Below the pieces are notes generated by a model. That model saw nothing but the letters and a program-made list of their open reading frames with translations, was not told the DNA's origin and made no database searches. This document shows, one piece after another, positions 8,007-15,020 of a DNA stretch of 24,883 nt. A program made the translations under genes and the position numbers. The stretch is taken from IMG/VR virus record IMGVR_UViG_3300010316_000043, positions 1-24,883 of that record, one strand, 5' to 3'. This stretch comes from a virus. The first letter of the stretch is position 1. The number at the start of each line of letters is the position of its first letter.

Positions 8007-8416
8007 GCCAAAATAATCCAGCCGAATATGCAAAAGCTATTCAGTATCAATTAGCTAATATTGTTACGCCTATACCTGTTTACGCAAACTTTAATCGTAA
8101 CTATGCAACGCAACCAAAGTTCTTAACGTGGAATCTGCGAAACGTGCATCAAGAGGTTTACACAGGTACGAATCAAAACAATAAAGGTATTGATAGACCC
8201 GTTTTTCAAATCTCGGTATTCACTCAGACTTTTGAAGATGCTATGACAATCAGTAATTTAATATTACAATCGCTACATGGCTATAGTGGTCAATTTGGTG
8301 GCGTAGCAGGGTTTTACATAAGTAAAGCTGACGTTGATTGGTTATACAACACATACGACAATGAAATAGGGTTGCAGCAGGTGATTATGGATTGCACCTT
8401 GGACATTCCAACATAA
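8003..8416 (+). CDS. Tail terminator / tail completion protein (DUF3168-like)
   Basis: This 137-aa protein is probably the ring that caps the finished tail tube and joins it to the head (gp17/gpU-like). The order of an N-terminal helix with IQYQLANIVTPIPVY, a central FQISVFTQTFEDAM strand-helix unit and a C-terminal strand LQQVIMDCTLDI is what DUF3168-type proteins show (P.Q...W..........I...L...). The start overlaps the head-closure stop by ATGA. It lies directly before the tail tube genes, the normal place for a terminator. No catalytic residues are expected. Confidence 0.7.
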   Translation: MSQNNPAEYAKAIQYQLANIVTPIPVYANFNRNYATQPKFLTWNLRNVHQEVYTGTNQNNKGIDRPVFQISVFTQTFEDAMTISNLILQSLHGYSGQFGGVAGFYISKADVDWLYNTYDNEIGLQQVIMDCTLDIPT

Positions 8417-8450
8417 TATAGAACTCATTTAATTTTATTAAGGAACGAAA

Positions 8451-8945
8451 ATGGCTCTCCCTAACAAAGTACTCCCAGGCTTTAGTGCAGCTCTCTACGC
8501 TCAACCTACAGCTACACCTACCCCATTGACCACGGCACAATTATCTTTGGTTGCAAGTGTTGCACCAATTGCAATAAGTGGCAACCTTATAAACGTTGAG
8601 GCTGTTCCTGCATTCGGCCAAGATGATGCAATGGCAAACTTTAGCATTGCTGGGTCACGTCAATCAGATAAAATTCCAACGCAATCAGCACCCACAAGTT
8701 TAACCATTACAGCACCTTGGAATCCAAGCGATTCGCAATTGTTAATTATGCGTGGTGATGCTTATTCAGGTGTTATTGACCGTACCTTTGTTATCTCTGC
8801 TACTGAAGGCACAAATATTGTCTATTACGCTTTTAATGGTCGTGTTTCACAGTTTCAAATTGATGCACAACCAGGCGCAGAAGCAAAGGCTATATTTACA
8901 ATCCACCCACGAGGCAACCAGTTCGGTTGGTCTAACAACGCATAA
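8451..8945 (+). CDS. Tail tube protein, copy 1
   Basis: The protein (164 aa) is a probable tail tube subunit whose hexameric rings form the DNA conduit. It is beta-rich, with a conserved N-terminus (KVLPGFSAALYAQ) and the blocks VEAVPAFGQDDAMAN, TSLTITAPWNPSD, GDAYSGVIDRTFVI and FTIHPRGNQFGW. A good ribosome site (AAGGAA at 8440-8445) precedes the ATG after a 34-nt gap, one of the larger gaps in this region, suiting a highly expressed gene. The next gene is a clear paralogue. The tube assignment rests on position (after the terminator, before chaperones and tape measure), size and fold class; a major tail protein with another name would be the same thing. Confidence 0.75.
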   Translation: MALPNKVLPGFSAALYAQPTATPTPLTTAQLSLVASVAPIAISGNLINVEAVPAFGQDDAMANFSIAGSRQSDKIPTQSAPTSLTITAPWNPSDSQLLIMRGDAYSGVIDRTFVISATEGTNIVYYAFNGRVSQFQIDAQPGAEAKAIFTIHPRGNQFGWSNNA

Positions 8946-8954
8946 AGGTTTATT

Positions 8955-9476
8955 ATGGCTATCCCATCAAAAGTATTGCCAGGCTTTGCTGTATCACTAT
9001 GGATGCAATCGGGTGCAACACCCACATCATTTTCTACAGCTAACTTGTCTGTTTGGACAGGACAGGTCGCAACCATTGTCGGTACTGTTGCAAACGGCAC
9101 AGGCGCAGCGGGTGTCCCTGTTAATGTTGAAGCCGTGCCAGCGTTCGGTCAAGATGACGCAATGGCTAACTATTCACTTGCTGGTTCACGTCAATCGGAC
9201 AAGATACCTACGCAATCAGCGCCAACATCGTTGACAATCACAGCACCTTGGAATCCATCAGACGCAGGTTTACTTTTGATTCGTGGCGATGCTTACAGCG
9301 GTGTCATTGATAGAACTTTTGTAATTGCTGCGGTAGATGGTGCAAACACAATTGCCTATTCGTTTAATGGTCGTGTCAGCCAATTTCAAATTGATGCCCA
9401 GCCTGGTGCTGAAGCCAAGTGTGTATTCACAGTACACCCAAGGGGCAATCAATATGGTTGGAGCAACAACACATGA
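8955..9476 (+). CDS. Tail tube protein, copy 2 (divergent tandem paralogue)
   Basis: This 173-aa protein is paralogous to the preceding gene. From the shared NVEAVPAFG block to the end, 98 of 117 residues are identical by hand count, while the first 50 or so residues differ and contain an insertion here (about residues 35-55, with VATIVGTVANGTG). At DNA level synonymous positions differ widely, so the duplication is old and both copies have been kept under protein-level selection. AAAGG at the end of the previous gene lies 8 nt before the ATG. It could be a second tube component, for example for the tube ends or tail tip, or a ratio variant; this cannot be decided from sequence. Confidence 0.75.
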   Translation: MAIPSKVLPGFAVSLWMQSGATPTSFSTANLSVWTGQVATIVGTVANGTGAAGVPVNVEAVPAFGQDDAMANYSLAGSRQSDKIPTQSAPTSLTITAPWNPSDAGLLLIRGDAYSGVIDRTFVIAAVDGANTIAYSFNGRVSQFQIDAQPGAEAKCVFTVHPRGNQYGWSNNT

Positions 9477-9667
9477 AATTAGCCGAAGCAATTAAAATAC
9501 TGTCAACTACACATCGAAGTTTGGATACCGTTGCACTTACGTTAATTGTTGACGCTAACGAAGTGCATGAGGCATTAGCAAAAGCTGAAGCAGGTACAGT
9601 TGAGGAACTTTGCTTGCAACATTTGGCACGGGTAAACCCAAAACCAAAACCAAAGAAAGAGGCTTAA
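9473..9667 (+). CDS. Small hypothetical protein after the tube genes
   Basis: A 64-aa protein, not recognised. It begins with an ATG overlapping the stop of tail tube copy 2 (ATGA). Residues 1-55 look helical (KLAEAIKIL, then NEVHEALAKAEAG and VEELCLQHLARV), and the C-terminus is a lysine/proline tail (PKPKPKKEA). It is followed after 2 nt by another small gene. Position between tube and chaperones suggests a tail-assembly or neck accessory role, but nothing in the sequence proves it. The frame, overlap and spacing make it a real gene with good probability. Confidence 0.65.
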   Translation: MKLAEAIKILSTTHRSLDTVALTLIVDANEVHEALAKAEAGTVEELCLQHLARVNPKPKPKKEA

Positions 9668-9669
9668 AC

Positions 9670-9915
9670 ATGAGTACGACAATACAAAACAGCAACGAGT
9701 TATTAAACTATCTTTTGATGCAAAGTAACTCGGGTATCAAAAATTGGTTTGGTTTCACGCAACAACGTATTACGGGCATTAACTTAGCGCATGAAATAGC
9801 AGCACGTCATGCTGACTGTATGTCACCCGAAGAAGTTACGGATTACGTTATGCGACTTAATAACTCTATCTATCACAAGCTCATTAAAGGTGATGGAAAT
9901 GGCAACAATAGTTAA
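9670..9915 (+). CDS. Small hypothetical protein between tube and gp10-like genes
   Basis: An 81-aa product, not recognised. It appears helical and soluble, with NELLNYLLMQS, WFGFTQQRI, INLAHEIAARHAD and EEVTDYVMRLNNS segments and no membrane helix or cysteine motif. AGAGG about 8 nt before the ATG at 9670 decides the start. The 3' end overlaps the gp10-like gene by 17 nt, so translation of the two is likely coupled. It has no obvious similarity to tail chaperones, which are found instead at 10429. A tail assembly helper is possible on position only. Confidence 0.65.
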   Translation: MSTTIQNSNELLNYLLMQSNSGIKNWFGFTQQRITGINLAHEIAARHADCMSPEEVTDYVMRLNNSIYHKLIKGDGNGNNS

Positions 9916-10432
9916 AGTAGAGTTTGAAGGTTGGGAAGAAACAACCGAGTTATTTAAACAAATCAGTAATGATTTTAGCAAGAAAGACTCAACCAACATT
10001 ATGCGTAGTGCTGTGCGGTTATCAATGAAAACTGTTTTAGCAAAAGCAAGGTCATTGGTAGCAAAGGACACAGGCGCACTTGCCCACAGTTTACAAGTTG
10101 AAGCACGTAAGCCAAGAAAGCAAGACTTTAAGTCTAAATACATTTTGGATGGTGATGTGGTAATTGGTGCAGTCACCACAGCAAGCGGAAAGCAGTTAGC
10201 TAAAATGACATTTAAAAACAAAAAGACAGATAGTAAATTTAAGCAAGTAGGTATTGCCAGCGATGCACGGGCAACAGCATTAGAGTTTGGTACATCTAAG
10301 ATGGCAGCTAGACCGTTTTTAAGAACAGCATTAGAAAGTTCGGCACAAGAAGTCACAGGCACACTTGGCAAATCGTTAGGTGTTGCACTTGAAAAATACA
10401 AAGCAAAACAAGCTAAGAGGGCATTAAAATGA
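9899..10432 (+). CDS. HK97 gp10-like neck/tail component
   Basis: This 177-aa basic protein has the HK97 gp10-like layout: an N-terminal strand (VEFEGWEETTELFK), a helix, the KDTGALAHSLQVEA block (family: P..TG.L..S), a Lys-rich middle, and ALEFGTSKMAARPFLRTALE (family: .EFGT...P..P.lR.A). Members act at the head-tail neck or in tail completion. The preferred start is 9899 because AAAGG at 9886-9890 lies 8 nt before it; the in-frame ATG at 9893 is too close to this site. In most HK97-like phages this gene sits before the tail terminator and tube; here it is after both tube genes. It overlaps the chaperone start by ATGA. Confidence 0.82.
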   Translation: MATIVKVEFEGWEETTELFKQISNDFSKKDSTNIMRSAVRLSMKTVLAKARSLVAKDTGALAHSLQVEARKPRKQDFKSKYILDGDVVIGAVTTASGKQLAKMTFKNKKTDSKFKQVGIASDARATALEFGTSKMAARPFLRTALESSAQEVTGTLGKSLGVALEKYKAKQAKRALK

Positions 10433-10887
10433 ACGGATTATCCAAAGCATTTAACTTGTCAAAAGATGAGTTACGCATCAGAACATTTGAGTTTGCAGGA
10501 CACACCTTTAAGGTTCGTGTACCGTTAACCGTAGAACTTGATTCTATGAATGAACGCCTAAAGAAACCAGACCCAGAACTGGCTAAAAAATTCTACGATG
10601 AGATGACCAAAGACCTAACCGAAGCATCGGAGATGGTAGTCATTACTGACGATGATGTCATTTACGATGGCAACTCAATCAAGAAGTTTTCAAATGACAA
10701 GGCTGTTGTGCAAGAACGCATCACGTTAATGTTGCAATACTTAGTGCCAGAGGAAGACGGTTTTGATATGTCTAGCATTACGTATGAAATGATTGATGAA
10801 CTATTTCCATACCCAATACAGCTTGAATTGGTTAAGTTAATTGGTGAAACGATTAGTCCGTCTTATAATCAAACAAAGGTAAAGTAA
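10429..10887 (+). CDS. Tail assembly chaperone (gpG-like)
   Basis: A 152-aa protein that probably coats the tape measure protein during tail assembly, as lambda gpG does, and is absent from the virion. It is mostly helical and acidic (LTVELDSMNERLKK, PELAKKFYDEMTKD, EMIDELFPYPIQL). The start overlaps the upstream stop (ATGA), with AGAGGG about 9 nt before. The next open frame downstream is in the -1 frame and overlaps only a short window (10869-10887), the classical arrangement for a programmed frameshift. Direct evidence for the chaperone role is position, size and this arrangement rather than a sequence motif. Confidence 0.8.
   Translation: MNGLSKAFNLSKDELRIRTFEFAGHTFKVRVPLTVELDSMNERLKKPDPELAKKFYDEMTKDLTEASEMVVITDDDVIYDGNSIKKFSNDKAVVQERITLMLQYLVPEEDGFDMSSITYEMIDELFPYPIQLELVKLIGETISPSYNQTKVK
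10869..10887 (+). promoter_or_regulatory. Probable -1 ribosomal frameshift window
   Basis: The gpG-like frame stops at 10885-10887. The -1 frame is opened by a stop at 10866-10868, so a shift must occur within 10869-10884. Two candidate slip sites read AACAAAG (10872-10878) and GGTAAAG (10878-10884). Both place AAG in the A site, which can re-pair with AAA after a -1 slip, and the second differs by one base from the lambda G/T heptamer GGGAAAG. Either gives the same 266-residue total. P-site re-pairing is imperfect in both, so the exact site is uncertain. Confidence 0.6.
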
Positions 10888-11228
10888 TTGGGTCAGTCCG
10901 TAAGCAGGTTAAAGCATATCTAACAGCTCACGGTGCTGACCCTGCATTAGTAGATGAGGAAACGTTTGCCGACATATCGGTTATGTATCACGCAGGACTA
11001 ATTGGCAACATTGGCTTGCTAGAAGTTTTAGGAAACCTAACGGCTGGACAGTTTAATAAAATGTTACCCAAAGGCAAAGCTGGCTATAAGTTGCAAGACA
11101 TTATTCCTAATACGTATGATTTTATTTACCCACCACTAAGTGAACAAGACAAGAAAGCACAAGTAAATCAAAGTCTGTTAGCTTTTGCGCTAATGAGTCC
11201 AGGCGCACCGAGCATATTAAAAGGGTAA
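10869..11228 (+). CDS. gpT-like extension, expressed as a gpG-T fusion by -1 frameshift
   Basis: This open frame has no start codon with a ribosome site. Its first ATG is at 10983, without a Shine-Dalgarno, and coding-like sequence begins well before it (GSVRKQVKAYLTAHGAD). Read from the frameshift it adds about 114-116 residues to the gpG-like protein, giving a fusion of 266 aa against 279 in lambda. The content (helical, with FADISVMYHAGL, LLEVLGNLT, YDFIYPP) suits a tape-measure-binding extension. It lies directly before the tape measure gene, whose ribosome site AAGGG (11221-11225) is in its last codons. Independent translation from 10983 (81 aa) is the less likely alternative. Confidence 0.72.
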   Translation, partial: SNKGKVIGSVRKQVKAYLTAHGADPALVDEETFADISVMYHAGLIGNIGLLEVLGNLTAGQFNKMLPKGKAGYKLQDIIPNTYDFIYPPLSEQDKKAQVNQSLLAFALMSPGAPSILKG

Positions 11229-11231
11229 ATA

Positions 11232-13304
11232 ATGGCAAACATTGCACGTCTTGGGGTAGCACTAGGTTTAAATACTGCTGAGTTTCAGACAGGTTTAAAG
11301 GGTGCAATGGCGTCTCTTGACAAGGTTAAGAACGCTGCCGTTGTAGTCGGTACTGCTATTGTCGCAGCAAGTACTGCTTTTGCATACATGACCAAGCAAT
11401 CTATAAACAATATGGATGCGCTTGCAAAACAAGCGCAAATGGCAGGTGTTACAACCGAAAGCCTGTCAGCACTTGCTTATGCGGCAGACCTTGCAGGGGT
11501 TAGCCAAGAAAGCCTTGTTACTAGTATGGTTCGGCTATCCAAGGGCATGAGTGATGCTGCTATGGGTACGGGCGAAGCCATCAAAGGCTTTAACGCACTT
11601 AAAATTGATTACAAAAGTTTACAAAGTACAGATGATGCGTTATTGCAAATTGCAGAACGGTTTGAACAATTAGCCGATGGCACAAATAAGACGGCTATTT
11701 CAAACAGTTTATTTGGGCGTTCAGGCGCAACGTTAATCCCGTTCTTAAACGCTGGCAGAGAAGGCGCAGAAAAGCTCAGAATAGAAGCAGAAAAATTGGG
11801 GTTAGTGCTGGCTGGCGATACAACCAAGTCGGCAGAACAGTTTAACGACAGCTTGACCAAATTGGGTAGCATTTTTAAAGGGTTAATAAACCAAACAACT
11901 ACAGCATTACTGCCAATCTTAAATAGCATTACTCAAGAAATGTTTAATTCTTATCTTGAAGCTGACCAGTTTAGAGGTTCAATACAAGATATTATACGTA
12001 CAGATTTACCACGGTGGCTTAATAAAATAGCCTATGGTTTTGCATTTACTGCTGACATAATCGGTAATGTCATAAACGTACATCGTGGTTTAGCTATGGT
12101 TTTACTTCACGCAGCTGATGTTGTCAGTTACGTGATGGCAAACATTCAATATTCAATGTCAGTTACTGATGCACAACAAGAAGCAGCTTTAGCAAAGCAA
12201 GCATCAACATTGGCAAAGCTAAAACAAAACGAACAAGACTTTGATGCGTTTCAAAAAGAAAGTTATAAAAATAGGTTAAGTTTTAGCAAAGCAATGGAAG
12301 ATTTACAGAATAGTGCAATAGATAAACCAATAATAGAAATGGATTTAGTAAAGCCACAAGCACCTGCAATGGTTGACCCAAAGGCTGTTGACAAGATGGG
12401 TAATATGCTTAAAGAAGCACAACTAGTGGCTGCCGAGTTTGAGAGAGAGCGTCAGCACGGTCTTGAGATGCTTCAAATCAAAGCAAGCATGGCAGGTATG
12501 GCTACTAATGAAAAAAGAGTACAGGAGGCGGTTAACGCAGTCCTAGACGCCACAAGTGCCAAGTTACAGGAAATATCAGACAAACGGGAAAAGGCAGCGG
12601 GTCAAGGTGCAGATTCTGCAACGCTTAACGAGTATGACAGACAAGCATCAGAGGTTGAAAGGCTTGGCGGTATGTATGCAGAGATTACCCGACAGATGGA
12701 AGAGGCAACAATAGCATCACAAATGACATTTACATTTGGGTGGAATAAAGCGTTTGCACAATTTAGCGAAGATGCTCAAAACTATGGCGCAATGGCTGCC
12801 GATATGTTTGGCTCTTTAGTTAGCAACATGAACACGGCTATAGACAATTTTGTTGAAACAGGCAAATTGTCATTTAGTAACTTTGCAGAAAGTGTGATTC
12901 AAGACATTATTAAAATACAGCTAAAAATGCAAGCAAGTCAACTATTACAAATGGGTATTAAGTTTGCAATAGGTGCGTTTAGTGCGGGTACTGCATCGGG
13001 TGGTGTGCCAGGAGGTGACCCAGGCTCTTACTCAACATTTGCAAGTGGTGGCACGATTACAGGGCCAAGTATAGTGGGCGAGAATGGCCCTGAATTGTTT
13101 ATCCCTGGCAGGTCAGGTGCAATCATTCCAAACAACAATTTGAGTGATGTTATGGGTGGTGGTGGTGTTACTTACAACGGCACAGTCATTCAAAACATGA
13201 GCGCAATAGATACTCAGTCTGGCTTGCAATTTTTAGCAAAGAACAAGATGAACATTTACGCACTTAACATGTCTGCTATGCGTTCGATTCCAGCGGGAAG
13301 ATAA
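11232..13304 (+). CDS. Tape measure protein
   Basis: This 690-aa protein sets tail length and is probably ejected ahead of the DNA. It has the family layout: a helical, Ala-rich N-terminus (TAEFQTGLKGAMASLDKV), the segment MDALAKQAQMAGVTTESL, hydrophobic stretches near residues 35-55 and 265-305, and a long coiled coil (about 385-490). A further hydrophobic stretch precedes the terminal motif GPSIVGENGPELFIPGRSG, common at tape measure C-termini. At about 0.15 nm per residue the tail would be near 100 nm. AAGGG at 11221-11225 is 6 nt before the ATG. The position after frameshifted chaperones is canonical. No lytic transglycosylase or peptidase domain was recognised inside it. Confidence 0.93.
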   Translation: MANIARLGVALGLNTAEFQTGLKGAMASLDKVKNAAVVVGTAIVAASTAFAYMTKQSINNMDALAKQAQMAGVTTESLSALAYAADLAGVSQESLVTSMVRLSKGMSDAAMGTGEAIKGFNALKIDYKSLQSTDDALLQIAERFEQLADGTNKTAISNSLFGRSGATLIPFLNAGREGAEKLRIEAEKLGLVLAGDTTKSAEQFNDSLTKLGSIFKGLINQTTTALLPILNSITQEMFNSYLEADQFRGSIQDIIRTDLPRWLNKIAYGFAFTADIIGNVINVHRGLAMVLLHAADVVSYVMANIQYSMSVTDAQQEAALAKQASTLAKLKQNEQDFDAFQKESYKNRLSFSKAMEDLQNSAIDKPIIEMDLVKPQAPAMVDPKAVDKMGNMLKEAQLVAAEFERERQHGLEMLQIKASMAGMATNEKRVQEAVNAVLDATSAKLQEISDKREKAAGQGADSATLNEYDRQASEVERLGGMYAEITRQMEEATIASQMTFTFGWNKAFAQFSEDAQNYGAMAADMFGSLVSNMNTAIDNFVETGKLSFSNFAESVIQDIIKIQLKMQASQLLQMGIKFAIGAFSAGTASGGVPGGDPGSYSTFASGGTITGPSIVGENGPELFIPGRSGAIIPNNNLSDVMGGGGVTYNGTVIQNMSAIDTQSGLQFLAKNKMNIYALNMSAMRSIPAGR

Positions 13305-13306
13305 TC

Positions 13307-13987
13307 ATGAGTTTAAGTTTAATACTAGCCAATACTGAGTCACTTGGAATAAATGACCAAAGGTTTGTCGGTCAAGTAGTCAGTCGCAACCAGCAAATAA
13401 TTACAAGTGAGATAATCACCGTTGTGCCGTTTGCTTTTGACATGAAGCCTATGAATTATTTGCTTTACAGTCAAAGCAGGTCATTGTTAAATGCGCTACG
13501 CATACCTGATAAATCATTAACTCAATATTTAAATTTCGGCTCAACTGGTTGGGTAAATTATATAAATTATCAAGGTGACTTGACATCAGGTCAGATAGCC
13601 ACCTGTCAATGGCAAACAAGTTCATTAAATAAAAACCTTGTTTTAGGCAATTTACCAGCAATCAGTTCAAGTCTTTTTATAGTTAAAACAGGTGACTTTT
13701 GTCAAGTTGGGCTGTACGCTTACATTGCTACTGCTAATGTATTAAGGGGCAGCGGGTCAACAGTCACCATTCCAGTTCATCGAAACCTTATAACTACACT
13801 TGCAAGTCCGATTAACGCTGTCATTGGCCAATTTGGTACAACAGTTAGCATGGGTGGCTCTACGTATTCAGGCACAACGTTTCCCGTTGTTTTGCGTGAG
13901 TACCCAACTTATACATTAGTGCCCATGACAAATGATTCTTTTATACAATGGAACGGAAACTTTCAAGCATTTGAGAGCGTTTTATGA
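13307..13987 (+). CDS. Minor tail protein near the tail tip (gpM-position)
   Basis: A 226-aa beta-rich protein of unknown family. It starts 2 nt after the tape measure stop, with a GGAAG ribosome site, and overlaps the next gene by ATGA. No membrane segments or catalytic motif are seen. The composition, rich in Ser/Thr/Asn/Gly with alternating hydrophobics (for example QVGLYAYIATANV and PVVLREYPTYTLVP), suits a virion beta-sandwich. In lambda-like order the gene after the tape measure is gpM, at the tail tip; a distal tail protein is a possible alternative. The call rests on position and fold impression. Confidence 0.6.
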   Translation: MSLSLILANTESLGINDQRFVGQVVSRNQQIITSEIITVVPFAFDMKPMNYLLYSQSRSLLNALRIPDKSLTQYLNFGSTGWVNYINYQGDLTSGQIATCQWQTSSLNKNLVLGNLPAISSSLFIVKTGDFCQVGLYAYIATANVLRGSGSTVTIPVHRNLITTLASPINAVIGQFGTTVSMGGSTYSGTTFPVVLREYPTYTLVPMTNDSFIQWNGNFQAFESVL

Positions 13988-14589
13988 ATGTCATTACACC
14001 TGTTGAAAATACAAACAACCTTAGATATGCTGACTTTGTACGTGTGACTACACCAGATGCGGTTTATCGGTTTGCCACTACATCTTCACCAATTACTGTA
14101 ACAGCTGTTGACGCTGAAGCGTTTAGTGCGCTTGGCATTTTAATGAAGGTAGGTGATACACAGCGAGACATTAAAAGCACGGCAAATGAGACATCATTTA
14201 CATTGGTTGGCATTGACACAGCGATGCTGGGTTGGGTCTTAGGTAATCAAATCAAAGGTAGTCAAATAGAGGCGTGGAAAGGTTTTTTTAATACTAATGG
14301 CGAACTGATTACTACAGGTGGCACGGGTGGACTGTATCAATTCTTTAATGGTTACATAAATTCGTTTTCAATAAATGAACAATGGATGGAAGAAGTGCGT
14401 TCGTTTGTCGGTGTGATAAGTGTGTCGGCATCTTCTACGCAACTCATCTTAAAGAACAGAACTGCTGGCAGGTTTACTAACGATAACAACTGGCAATTCT
14501 TTGCACCTAATGACACTAGTATGGATAGAGTAGCTTTTATTACAAACATCAACTACAACTTTGGTAAAGATGCACCTAGAAACTCATGA
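13984..14589 (+). CDS. Minor tail protein, tail-tip hub (gpL / DUF2163-like)
   Basis: The protein (201 aa) is beta-rich. Its C-terminal region resembles the gpL/DUF2163-type signature, in which an Arg-rich segment is followed by a PGDTGF-like turn: here NRTAGRFTNDNNW and then FAPNDTSMDRVAFI. It overlaps the preceding gene by ATGA and the next by ATGA. In lambda-like tails gpL follows gpM and helps build the tip between tape measure and gpJ, matching its place here. Lambda gpL carries an iron-sulphur cysteine cluster; no cysteine is present in this protein, so such a cluster is absent. Confidence 0.55.
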   Translation: MNVITPVENTNNLRYADFVRVTTPDAVYRFATTSSPITVTAVDAEAFSALGILMKVGDTQRDIKSTANETSFTLVGIDTAMLGWVLGNQIKGSQIEAWKGFFNTNGELITTGGTGGLYQFFNGYINSFSINEQWMEEVRSFVGVISVSASSTQLILKNRTAGRFTNDNNWQFFAPNDTSMDRVAFITNINYNFGKDAPRNS

Positions 14590-15020
14590 TAAGACAAGCC
14601 ACAATACACGATAAAGTTCAAATTATTCAGATGATGAAATTGTTTCGTAAAGAAGCAAATATTCAGCAATACAAAAATTTGGACAATGAGCCATATTGGA
14701 ACAAGCTACTAGATACGATATTAGCTGGTGCTGGCATTGTGTTTATAGAAGATAACGTGGGCTTAATAATGGCATTGATAACACCGACAGTATGGTGTGA
14801 CAAGACTTTATATATGCAAGAACTTGCGTGGTATGTAGTACCTGAAAAAAGAAACACAAGCGTTGGCTATCGGTTATTAAAGAAGTATGTTGAGTATGGC
14901 AATAAATTAAAAGCTGAAGGTAGAATTTGTTTGTTTGCAATAGCAAAGATGGTTACAAGTCCTGACATAAAGTATGGCAAATTTGGCTTTAGTAAATTAG
15001 ATGAAAACTGGATTCAATAA
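14586..15020 (+). CDS. GNAT-family N-acetyltransferase-like protein in the tail module
   Basis: A 144-aa protein with the GNAT layout: MIRQATIHDKVQIIQMM (strand 1, helix 1), a central GIVFIEDNVGLIMALI strand pair, YMQELAWYVVPEKRN (strand 4), and then TSVGYRLLKKYVEYGNKL, corresponding to the acetyl-CoA-binding loop and helix. The R-N-T-S-V-G-Y-R-L loop fits the R/Q-x-x-G-x-G/A consensus only loosely. It ends KYGKFGFSKLDENW, the usual GFxxxE end. It overlaps both neighbours (ATGA and TAATG) and so is an integral part of the tail operon. It occupies the place where many phages carry the NlpC/P60 gpK. Substrate unknown; modification of a tail or host protein is inference. Confidence 0.75.
   Translation: MIRQATIHDKVQIIQMMKLFRKEANIQQYKNLDNEPYWNKLLDTILAGAGIVFIEDNVGLIMALITPTVWCDKTLYMQELAWYVVPEKRNTSVGYRLLKKYVEYGNKLKAEGRICLFAIAKMVTSPDIKYGKFGFSKLDENWIQ

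Noticed and set aside
8392-8422. Promoter just before tail tube copy 1 (TTGCAC with TAATAT)
   Set aside because: The -35 matches the consensus at only 3 of 6 bases and the AT-rich gap makes chance -10 matches likely.
9823-10401. 192-codon - strand open frame opposite the gp10-like gene
   Set aside because: The + strand gene has a family signature, ribosome site and ATGA coupling; the antisense frame has none and would be the only - strand gene.
10983-11228. Independent 81-aa gene starting at the ATG at 10983
   Set aside because: There is no ribosome site, and the frame contains coding-like sequence for over 100 nt upstream that reaches the chaperone stop, which fits a frameshift extension better.
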